64,000 nucleotides of DNA from positions 1 through 64,000 of the forward strand of contig JALWYQ010000045.1 in NCBI GenBank assembly GCA_027078365.1, in the 5' to 3' direction. The translations under genes and the position numbers were made by a program. This DNA comes from Phycisphaerae bacterium. GTDB taxonomy: Bacteria > Planctomycetota > Phycisphaerae > Sedimentisphaerales > Sedimentisphaeraceae. Positions 53,419-61,165 of the stretch are shown here, piece after piece (position 1 is the stretch's first letter; each line of letters starts with the position of its first letter). A model generated the notes under the pieces. It saw only the letters and a list, made by a program, of their open reading frames with translations. It did no database searches and was not told where the DNA came from.

Positions 53419-54243
53419 TTATGCACGACGCTTGCGAAGTAGAAGACCGCCAAGACCAAGAATAGCAAGTGTAGCTGGCTCAGGAACTACTTCAATGTAG
53501 TCGATTGAGTATGTAGTACCTACATCTGGATTTTGAACACCATAGCTCATCATAGCTTCTGCTCCATTGTAGTTCCAGTAGTTAGCCCATGTGATGTCTT
53601 GAACTTCAACACCATCAAGGAATACTTTTCTACTACGAGCTACACCAGTTGTAGCGTCAAGAGTTAGAGTGATATCGTGCCACTCGCCCATTGTGAATAC
53701 TGTGTCGTATAGTTTTAGAGGGTTTGAGGCATTGTCTGCCATTCCTGGAGCATCCGCTTTGATTCCGAAAGAAGCGATACCTTGCTTGAAGCCTTGACCG
53801 CTGTCTTCGCCAGTTCCTTCTCTGAAGTACATAGAGAATACGCTTCTAGATGTGCTGCCGATAAGAGCGCTATCAATCTTAACTCTCCAAGTTACTGAGT
53901 ATGCAACTGATGGATCGTGAATGTTGAATCCAAGGTTTGCTACAGGGTGGGTACCACCTGCATCGTTTGTGCCCTCAAAGAAAACGCGGCTGTAGGCATT
54001 ATTTTTTGTCCAATCACTAGTAATTGGCTGTGTAACAGTGTAAGAGTCAGCCTCAAGACTAGTTGTAGCGTCATCCCCACCGTCATAGAACCAGAATTCA
54101 GATGCGCCAGAGCCAGTAGCGTCTGTAATAGAACCTGGAGTGTCTGAGTATCCACCCTTATCAGAACCGGCATCAAAGAACATACCAGCATTAGCTACAC
54201 TAACCAATGCCAACAACACCAACAGTAGTTTTACTCTCTTCAT
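53419..54243 (-). CDS. PEP-CTERM lectin-like protein (D)
   Basis: The 274-residue product (second ATG at 54243, AGGAG upstream) is close to gene B along its length, with changes such as GFKQGIASFGIKAD and a tail ending LRKRRA. The array order B-C-D, with B and D most alike, suggests duplication followed by conversion or deletion. A weak promoter, TTGCGT-17-TTATTG (54375-54347), lies upstream. Confidence 0.78.
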   Translation of the reverse strand: MKRVKLLLVLLALVSVANAGMFFDAGSDKGGYSDTPGSITDATGSGASEFWFYDGGDDATTSLEADSYTVTQPITSDWTKNNAYSRVFFEGTNDAGGTHPVANLGFNIHDPSVAYSVTWRVKIDSALIGSTSRSVFSMYFREGTGEDSGQGFKQGIASFGIKADAPGMADNASNPLKLYDTVFTMGEWHDITLTLDATTGVARSRKVFLDGVEVQDITWANYWNYNGAEAMMSYGVQNPDVGTTYSIDYIEVVPEPATLAILGLGGLLLRKRRA

Positions 54244-54687
54244 CATGTTACTCCTTAAAAAAATAATAGAAATTCATCACCTCACGTTTTGAAGAATAAA
54301 GCTGCGAAATAGTCATAGTTGTGTAATCTGCCTTATCCTCTCCAGACAATAAACTACTCTATTTAGGGTACGCAAATCAATTAAAAAAGTAATAAAGACC
54401 ACAATTTATTGCTGCCTAGGGCCTGCCGTACTGCAATCTTCGATATTCTCGGACGTAGGGCTCGAGTTTTACTATGCGCATTCCAAGATTATGGTTTCGA
54501 TAGTCATTGTTTCCTGATTAATTGAGTCTGCTACTTGAGAGCAATTGTCATGATAGAAGAAATTAATTTGGTTTGACATAGTCTATGCTGTTGCTATCTT
54601 AGTGGCAGTTGGTTTTAAGGGGAGGTTAGTGAGATTTTTTTAGGGCCAAGCTGATTTGTTAAATGATAATGGAAGGGAGTTTTGGTA
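54244..54687. other. Divergent intergenic region
   Basis: This 444-base gap separates PEP-CTERM gene D from the glycoside-hydrolase-like gene. It holds a weak promoter for gene D (54347-54375, minus) and a better one for the plus-strand gene (54573-54600). No coding frame with a good start. Confidence 0.5.
54573..54600 (+). promoter_or_regulatory. Promoter for the glycoside-hydrolase-like gene
   Basis: Consensus TTGACA (54573-54578), 16 bases, TATCTT (54595-54600), 88 bases before the start. Confidence 0.55.
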
Positions 54688-56322
54688 ATGAAGTTTTGTT
54701 TTGGGCTGACTAAATCTATTGCATTTGTCGCAGTCATACTAATTCTAAGCGGCGCCGTTTTGGCTATGTCTAATAGCAAGTCGGTTCACAAATCAAAGAA
54801 ACAATTACAAAATTCAGATACTAGTGAGGCCATTCGTTCTATATGGCTTGACAAAGATAAAGGCGATAACATCTTAAGGGCTGCCCAAGAATTAAACTTT
54901 AATTCGGTGGTTGTTCATTGGAATAAAGAGACGACTCCAGATTTCATTAAAAGAGCTAAATCTTTTGGGTTTGATACCTACGTTTGGGTTTATCCAACGT
55001 TTCCACAGGAGGATAAAGATAAATATTCTCAGGTGATGTCCAAGCAGGAAGAGGCAATTTGGGAGAAAGAGATAAAGCTTGCTCGTGAGAATAAGCTTTT
55101 TACCAGCGATTACCAAGGCGGTGGCGAGCCGCTAGATGGCAATAAAGAGGTTTTGATTTACGATGTGCCATGCTTTCACCACAGAGAGGTGGTAGAGGAT
55201 GTTGAGAGAAGGGTTAAAGATATACTGGAGAGTGCGCCAGATCTTGCTGGCATAGCCTTGGATATGTTTGGTTATAAGAATTATCACTGTTGCTATTGTG
55301 ATACTTCTAAAGAGCTGTTTGAGCAATACTACAAAAAGCACCAAGATATGGATAGGGATAGTGCTTGGGAAAAGTTTAACCTTGAGACATTGGTTGACTT
55401 CCAAAACGAGATTTGCAACTATGCAAGATCTATCAGGCCAGATGTAAAAATAACAAACCATGTTTGGCCTACTTATCTTCCAAACCCAACATACGGAAAT
55501 ATGCTTGATTTAGATTATTGTGCACAGACAGCCGCTTGGTTCTTTAAGCCGTATTGGAGCGATGAGAAGATTAGTAGATATACAAAGCTCTTCGTTAACC
55601 AAGCAAAGAAATATCACAAGCGTTCACAAGGTGTGCCGTTTATTGGTTACTACAATAGAGAAGGCTACAACGTTAAGTCTCCAGAAAGATTAGCCCACGA
55701 GGTTGATGTTATCTTATCAAGTTCTAACAGCAAGAATCTTGCGATTCATTGCTTTGGAGATATTGTCAAGACCCCCGCAGCTTTTAATGCTTTGAAAGAG
55801 GTGCTTATTAAGCACGGTATTGTAGATGTAGCGGCAACTAAAAAAAAGATAGAAGTAAAGACTATTGAACATTCATCAAAATCCACGTCTCTAGCTAGTG
55901 TTGAGATAGTTAGTTTAACTGCAGAAAACGTAGTTGTTTTGCCGCCGACTAAGAAGATATGGGATGCGGCGCATGAGGTAATCTCGATTTCGCCAACCTC
56001 AAAAGCTTGGCATGCAAAATGGAGAGTCTTTGATTCTCTGGCTATTGGGGAGTATAAAGTCCGCGCATTTCTAAAGTTAAAGGGGCAAAAAGAAGGCTAT
56101 GGAATTAGATTTGGTATTTATAGCCCTAAGGCTAATAAAGAAGTGTTTAGTAAAGTTATTCGAGCTGATAAGATTCCTCAATCGGATGCTTATCAATGGG
56201 TGGACCTTGGCAAAGCTAATATAACAGATGATGCAGGAGCATATTTCTTTGCTACTAGTGGTGGTGATAATTCGTTTGATACCTTCTTTTTAAGCGAAGT
56301 TGAATTTGTTCGTGTCAAATAA
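54688..56322 (+). CDS. Secreted TIM-barrel protein, putative glycoside hydrolase
   Basis: The start is ATG 54688 with GGAAGGGA nine bases upstream; TTG at 54682 is too close to that site. The 544-residue product has a signal peptide (SIAFVAVILILSGAVLA), a barrel-like catalytic domain (about 45-370) with strands such as NSVVVHWN and DTYVWVYP, the stretch DLAGIALDMFGYKNYHCCYCD, and a C-terminal beta-sandwich (about 395-544, WDAAHEVISISPTSKAWHAKW), probably carbohydrate-binding. Family number unresolved; it resembles GH10-like planctomycete hydrolases with a Cys-rich loop. Substrate unknown. Confidence 0.55.
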   Translation: MKFCFGLTKSIAFVAVILILSGAVLAMSNSKSVHKSKKQLQNSDTSEAIRSIWLDKDKGDNILRAAQELNFNSVVVHWNKETTPDFIKRAKSFGFDTYVWVYPTFPQEDKDKYSQVMSKQEEAIWEKEIKLARENKLFTSDYQGGGEPLDGNKEVLIYDVPCFHHREVVEDVERRVKDILESAPDLAGIALDMFGYKNYHCCYCDTSKELFEQYYKKHQDMDRDSAWEKFNLETLVDFQNEICNYARSIRPDVKITNHVWPTYLPNPTYGNMLDLDYCAQTAAWFFKPYWSDEKISRYTKLFVNQAKKYHKRSQGVPFIGYYNREGYNVKSPERLAHEVDVILSSSNSKNLAIHCFGDIVKTPAAFNALKEVLIKHGIVDVAATKKKIEVKTIEHSSKSTSLASVEIVSLTAENVVVLPPTKKIWDAAHEVISISPTSKAWHAKWRVFDSLAIGEYKVRAFLKLKGQKEGYGIRFGIYSPKANKEVFSKVIRADKIPQSDAYQWVDLGKANITDDAGAYFFATSGGDNSFDTFFLSEVEFVRVK

Positions 56323-56346
56323 GACTTATGGTCTGTTACATAGAAG

Positions 56347-56382
56347 ACGAGTCGAGTCGTTACTGACTCGACTCGTTTTTTA
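56347..56382 (+). terminator. Terminator of the glycoside-hydrolase-like gene, inside the DHH gene end
   Basis: ACGAGTCGAGTC and GACTCGACTCGT form a perfect 12-bp stem, then TTTTTT. The loop contains the stop codon of the minus-strand DHH gene, and the right arm encodes its last residues. Confidence 0.92.
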
Positions 56383-57442
56383 ATAGTTTCTCTGGTGTCG
56401 TTAATTCTTTATCGTATTGAATTAGCGGGCATCCTTTGGCGCCTGGTTCGTTGATAGCGGAGAGAAATTTTTCAACAATTACCTTCTCCAGCATTTTTCT
56501 TTCTTTCTTGGTATGCTTCTTAAGAGGGATTTGGCCTCCGGCATAGCTTGGGTGTCCTCCTCCAGTTCCGCGTCTTGCTACTATCTTTTTTATGACCTTT
56601 TCGGCCGAGATTTTGTCTTGGCTTGTGCGCAGAGAGATTGATACATAATCCCTTGTAAATCCATACACTAGCGAGAAGCATGTGCTTTCGTCCCTTAGTA
56701 GTAAGTCGCTTGCTTCTGCAATCATATCTGGAGATTCTAGGTAGCCTAGCGAGGATACAATTGCATTTGGATATGCCTTTGCATTTCCAAGTACATTGCA
56801 GAGCATCTGAAAATACTCTCTTTTAACAAGACCTCTTTGGATGTTGCTGAGCATGCGCAGATTTGCAAGTTTGTATAAATCATGCAGTGCATCAAAATCT
56901 GCCTGTCTAGCATCACGACCAAGGTCTTGAGTGTCACTTTTTATGCCGTATAGGAGGGCAGTGGCTAGTTTAGGCTCAATGTCGATACCGCTAATCTTGA
57001 GATATTCATACATCATGGTAGAGGTTGCGCCGTACTTACTTCTTATATCAGTAAATTTGCATTTGCGGGTGGTTTTGGTGATTGAGTGATGATCTATAAC
57101 GATAGTCGGAACGACGCCCAACGGCAATGGATTGTTTCCCGTGCCGGGTTGAGTGTCCACCATTGCAGTGATATCGTACTTGGTTATATCTAGGTTGTAG
57201 TGGTTTCTTAGGCTCAAGCCAAGATAATCTGCCAACATCCTATTCTCTGCTCTATCTATGGAACCACCTATAATCGAACACTGCAAACCGCCGCGGATAT
57301 TTGCTAGTTTTTTTAACGCGTAGGCGCTAGCAATCGCATCTGGGTCCGGATTGCTTTGCATAACAATCAATAGTGTAGAACAACCTTTAAATGTCTCAGT
57401 AAGCTTTTTAAGTTTATCTTTTTTTATTTTTAGATGTCTCAA
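56360..57442 (-). CDS. DHH-DHHA1 phosphoesterase (NrnA-like)
   Basis: The 360-residue product has a DHH domain with NPDPDA (31-36), a second acidic site at D96 (MVDTQPG) and the DHH triad D117-H118-H119, then a DHHA1 domain with RRGTGGGHPSYAGG near residue 300. NrnA-type enzymes degrade nano-RNA, pAp or linear dinucleotides from c-di-nucleotides. It starts at TTG with AGGAA about eight bases upstream. It lies 84 bases after an XRE-cyclase-fold regulator on the same strand, so nucleotide signalling is a plausible context. Confidence 0.8.
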   Translation of the reverse strand: MRHLKIKKDKLKKLTETFKGCSTLLIVMQSNPDPDAIASAYALKKLANIRGGLQCSIIGGSIDRAENRMLADYLGLSLRNHYNLDITKYDITAMVDTQPGTGNNPLPLGVVPTIVIDHHSITKTTRKCKFTDIRSKYGATSTMMYEYLKISGIDIEPKLATALLYGIKSDTQDLGRDARQADFDALHDLYKLANLRMLSNIQRGLVKREYFQMLCNVLGNAKAYPNAIVSSLGYLESPDMIAEASDLLLRDESTCFSLVYGFTRDYVSISLRTSQDKISAEKVIKKIVARRGTGGGHPSYAGGQIPLKKHTKKERKMLEKVIVEKFLSAINEPGAKGCPLIQYDKELTTPEKLLKNESSQ

Positions 57443-57526
57443 GCTACGTTCCTATCAAAATAGCTATTGCTTAGAGGTTCCCTGGAGTTTAGTCGTCAGA
57501 TACTAGATTGTGTTTAAGTAATAATT

Positions 57527-58270
57527 CTATATATTTATGTCTTTAGGTTCATATATGGTAATTGTTGAGTCAATAATTTCTATATAGTTGTTGGAATGCT
57601 TTAGTAATTCTTGTGCGTCCATAATATGCGAGCTGGTTGATGAGGATAAGCCAATTCCAGATTTACAAATCTTTGATATATGCTCAAGCATCAAAAACGC
57701 AAGATTGACTGTTTCGCCACAGATGTCTTTTGAGCAATAATCTGGATGACCAATCGTTCCAAGGTAAATCGGGCCACTGTTTAGGGCAATCTTTAATTTG
57801 TCGTCTTGGATAATCCTTTTTGCGTAGATTGCGGCTTCATAAGCTCGTTGCGCGTGGTCGGTTCCTGAAAAGAAACACAAAAAGCCATCTCCTAGATATT
57901 TAACAGGAATAGCATCGTATTTGAGTACCGCATCTGTTAGGTGGTGAAATATTATGTTGGCATATTCTGCGATCTCCGGCGATTTCATAGAAATAGACTT
58001 TTGCGCATATTCGGATAGGGCTGTGGAAAAAACAGTTGCTTCGAATATGCCTTGCCCAAGGTCGTTTGCACCAAGTAGAAAGTCGGTGCTGACGTCTAGA
58101 ATCTTTGCGAGTTCAACCAAGATTGTAATATCTGGATAGGTTTCACCCCTCTCCCACTTTGATACTGCTTGAGGGCTTATGGTCAGAGCCCGGGCAAGGT
58201 CTATTTGTTTGAGATTAAGTTTCTCCCTGCGCAATCTTATTCGTTTGCCTATATCCATATCTTCATCCAC
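57527..58270 (-). CDS. XRE helix-turn-helix fused to a degenerate class III nucleotide-cyclase domain
   Basis: A 247-residue fusion: an XRE/Cro helix-turn-helix (about 8-62; SPQAVSKWERGETYPD) and a class III adenylate/guanylate cyclase-like domain (about 75-200). The cyclase marks G127-D128-G129 (KYLGDG), K124, D182 and N189 (CGETVNLA) are present. But the first metal aspartate, normally in F-x-D-I, is T83 (VFSTAL), and the arginine four residues after the asparagine is L193. Catalysis is therefore doubtful, and the domain may instead sense a nucleotide. The start is GTG at 58270 or ATG at 58258. It precedes the DHH gene. Confidence 0.75.
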   Translation of the reverse strand: MDEDMDIGKRIRLRREKLNLKQIDLARALTISPQAVSKWERGETYPDITILVELAKILDVSTDFLLGANDLGQGIFEATVFSTALSEYAQKSISMKSPEIAEYANIIFHHLTDAVLKYDAIPVKYLGDGFLCFFSGTDHAQRAYEAAIYAKRIIQDDKLKIALNSGPIYLGTIGHPDYCSKDICGETVNLAFLMLEHISKICKSGIGLSSSTSSHIMDAQELLKHSNNYIEIIDSTITIYEPKDINI

Positions 58271-58376
58271 TTCTTCTAATGAACATCTAGAGAAGTATTC
58301 TAAGCTAAAACATTGAGAGTTTAAAGACTTAATTAACAGCTTGGTAAAGTTATGCGAGTTTTTTAAACGGTTTGTA

Positions 58377-58405
58377 TTGAGTAATTTAACCTTTTTAATT
58401 AAGAT
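58377..58405 (+). promoter_or_regulatory. Promoter for the U32-AAA operon
   Basis: TTGAGT (58377-58382), 17 bases, TAAGAT (58400-58405), about 30 bases before the start. Confidence 0.5.
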
Positions 58406-58436
58406 ACTCTTCTACTTCAAAAAGATAGGATAAAAG

Positions 58437-59672
58437 ATGGATAAACAAACAGAGCTATTAGCACCAGCAGGCACGCTTGAGAAGTTAAAGTGGGCAGTTG
58501 CTTATGGAGCCGATGCGGTATATTTTGGAGCAGGTTATAGCTTACGCAGCTTTGCTGGCAATTTCTCTATTGATGAAATTCAAGACGGGATTGACTATCT
58601 CCACACGCACGGCAAGAAGGGCTATATCACATTAAATAGCTACCCATTTTCTGATGAGTACGATGGGATTGTCTCTCTTGCCAAGCAGGTTGATGACATG
58701 GGAGCTGACGCTCTAATCATCGCTGACATGGGCGTTTTTTATGAGCTTAAAAAGTTGGGGCTCAAAGCTAAATTGCACATAAGTACACAGGCAAACACAA
58801 TGAGTGCGCAGGCAGTGCTTGCATACCAACAGATGGGGGCATCAAGAGCTAATCTTGCTAGAGAGCTTTCTCTTGAGAAAATTGTTGACTTACAAAAGCG
58901 TATCTTGGGCTCTGGTATGGAGACGGAGGTCTTTGTTCACGGTGCGGTTTGTTTCTCATATTCAGGACGATGCGCGATTAGTGATTATATGACGGGTCGA
59001 AGAGCAAATCATGGAGAGTGTACTCATCCTTGTAGATGGAAATACCATCTTATGGAAGAGCAGAGAGATGGTGAGTATTATCCTGTCTTTGAAGACGACC
59101 ATGGTCTTTACTTTTATAACAGTAAGGACTTGGCCCTTTTTGAATATATTCCAGCATTGGTTGAAGCCGGCGTGAATTCATTTAAGATTGAAGGGCGTAT
59201 GAAGAGTATTCACTATATTGCTTCAGTTGTATCGCTTTATCGAAGAATATTGGATGGAGAGGAAATCTCTTATGACTACGGAATGGCGCTTCTAAGTAGG
59301 GTGAAAAATCGTGGTTACTCACAAGGTTTCATGAAGGGAAATATAACCGTTGATGATTATCAGCTTGGAGATAATCACTCAGACAGTGCTGCAACTTTTG
59401 TTGGAAATGTTCTTGGTGATGATGAGTTAGTCGATGGGAAAAAACTCTTCCGAGTTCGCAATAAAGTGCATGCAGCAGAAACACTTGAGGTGTTAACTCC
59501 AGATGGAAAGTTAACTAGCCTAACCCTTAGCAATCCATTGGTTAATAGTAGAGGTGAACAGCTGGAATTTGCAAATAATGAAGAGAAAATTGTAATCGAG
59601 AACAACCTCCCAGAGTTTACAATAATCAGACGATATGACGCTAATAAAATTATTGGAGCCAAAAATGGATGA
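58437..59672 (+). CDS. Peptidase U32 family protein (TrhP/RlhA-like)
   Basis: A 411-residue U32-family protein. Its members include TrhP (tRNA 5-hydroxyuridine synthesis) and RlhA (23S rRNA C hydroxylation), which use prephenate; the peptidase name is historical. Visible are the barrel strands (LLAPAGTLEKLKWAVAYGADAVYFG) and the four cysteines of the iron-sulfur site in VCFSYSGRCAIS and GECTHPCRWKYHL. Which RNA is modified is not clear. AGGATAAAAG precedes the ATG. Its end overlaps the next gene by eight bases. Confidence 0.82.
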   Translation: MDKQTELLAPAGTLEKLKWAVAYGADAVYFGAGYSLRSFAGNFSIDEIQDGIDYLHTHGKKGYITLNSYPFSDEYDGIVSLAKQVDDMGADALIIADMGVFYELKKLGLKAKLHISTQANTMSAQAVLAYQQMGASRANLARELSLEKIVDLQKRILGSGMETEVFVHGAVCFSYSGRCAISDYMTGRRANHGECTHPCRWKYHLMEEQRDGEYYPVFEDDHGLYFYNSKDLALFEYIPALVEAGVNSFKIEGRMKSIHYIASVVSLYRRILDGEEISYDYGMALLSRVKNRGYSQGFMKGNITVDDYQLGDNHSDSAATFVGNVLGDDELVDGKKLFRVRNKVHAAETLEVLTPDGKLTSLTLSNPLVNSRGEQLEFANNEEKIVIENNLPEFTIIRRYDANKIIGAKNG

Positions 59673-61152
59673 TGTTAAAGAGTTTGAAAAGGTACTCAGT
59701 GATTCTGACAAATGTGTGCGCATTGTTACTCTTGAAGAAGATTATGCCCTTGAGGTTGTTCAGGAAGCAGCGATGAATCTCTCTAAGCAATCATTTGTTT
59801 GGACCTTGGCGAGTGGGGTGCGTGAAGGTTTGCTTGAGGGTGAAATTGCAGAGTTTGCTGCACAGAGTCCAGTAGATGCAATCTCTTATATGTTGAAAAG
59901 ACCATACGGTAGCGTTTGTATCTTTTTAGACTTGGCCGAACATCTCAAGAATGGAATTGCTCTTAGATTGCTCAGAGATTCTATCGCTACAATGAAGAAA
60001 AATAATATTACATTTGTGTTGATAGATAGCAATGACAATATTCCAATCTCCATCAAAAGCAATAGTAGATTATTTGAATTGTCACTCCCAGATGCAGATG
60101 AAATTAGTTCTATAGTGAAAAATACACTGCGCATGATTAATTCTAATTCTCCTATTGAAATTGGGGTTACCAAACGAGGGATGGATATTATCATACGCAA
60201 CCTTCAAGGATTAACCCGCAAACAGATACGCAAAATTGTAGAAGATACAGTTGCTGAAGATCACCGATTTGATGATGACGATATCAATGTAGTTCTCTCA
60301 AGTAAGCGGCGGCTGATGAACTCAAGCAGTTATCTTGAATATGTTCAGACCCCTCTAACAATTGATGAAATTGGAGGAATGAGAGTCCTTAAAAGTTGGC
60401 TCAAAAAGAGGCGGGGCGTTTTTTCTAAACGAGCTAAAGACTTTGGTCTAGTAGCGCCAAAAGGAGTTTTGTTACTTGGAGTTCAGGGAGCAGGAAAGAG
60501 TCTTTGCGCAAAAGCCTTGGCGACTGGTTGGAAGCAGCCACTACTAAAATTAGATGTTTCTGCGTTATACAATAGTTACATTGGTGAAACAGAACGAAAC
60601 TTACGAAACGCCTTTAAACAGATTGAGATGATGGCTCCAGCGATATTGTGGATTGATGAAATTGAAAAGGCTTTCGCAGGAGCTGCAGCACAGAGTTCTG
60701 ACGGAGGTCTTTCAAAGCGTATGTTTGGCTCGCTATTAACATGGATGCAAGACCATGAGTCACCTGTGTTTGTCGTTGCTACTGCAAATGATATTGCAGC
60801 CCTGCCGCCAGAGCTTCTTCGTAAGGGAAGATTCGATGAGATATTTTTTGTTGATTTGCCAAAAGAAGATGTGCGTGAGCAGATTTTTAAGATTCATCTA
60901 GAAAAGAGAGGTAGAGACCCAAAGAAGTTTGACCTGAAAGAACTTGCTAAAGCGAGCGCAGGTTTTAGTGGCGCAGAGATTGAGCAGGCTGTCATTAATT
61001 CAATGTTTGATGCGTTTACAGATGATGTAGAACTAAGCAATAGCCATATTATCAATACATTGAAAACTTCACCGCCTATCTCGGTTACAATGTCAGAGAA
61101 GATTAGTGAGTTGCGCCGCTGGGCAGAGGGAAGATGTACTGTGGCCGACTAA
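59665..61152 (+). CDS. AAA+ ATPase of the Ycf46 type
   Basis: I place the start at ATG 59665, eight bases after GGAG; an earlier in-frame start (59635) lies deeper inside the upstream gene. The 495-residue product has an N-terminal degenerate ATPase-like domain (about 1-200) and a C-terminal AAA+ module with Walker A GVQGAGKS from residue 272, Walker B ILWIDEIEKAF near 325, and arginine fingers (RKGRFDEIFF). The text matches Ycf46-like proteins of chloroplasts and bacteria, linked to carbon and translation regulation; the role is uncertain. Overlap with the U32 gene indicates coupling. Confidence 0.82.
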   Translation: MDDVKEFEKVLSDSDKCVRIVTLEEDYALEVVQEAAMNLSKQSFVWTLASGVREGLLEGEIAEFAAQSPVDAISYMLKRPYGSVCIFLDLAEHLKNGIALRLLRDSIATMKKNNITFVLIDSNDNIPISIKSNSRLFELSLPDADEISSIVKNTLRMINSNSPIEIGVTKRGMDIIIRNLQGLTRKQIRKIVEDTVAEDHRFDDDDINVVLSSKRRLMNSSSYLEYVQTPLTIDEIGGMRVLKSWLKKRRGVFSKRAKDFGLVAPKGVLLLGVQGAGKSLCAKALATGWKQPLLKLDVSALYNSYIGETERNLRNAFKQIEMMAPAILWIDEIEKAFAGAAAQSSDGGLSKRMFGSLLTWMQDHESPVFVVATANDIAALPPELLRKGRFDEIFFVDLPKEDVREQIFKIHLEKRGRDPKKFDLKELAKASAGFSGAEIEQAVINSMFDAFTDDVELSNSHIINTLKTSPPISVTMSEKISELRRWAEGRCTVAD

Positions 61153-61165
61153 CTTGCAATCGGGT

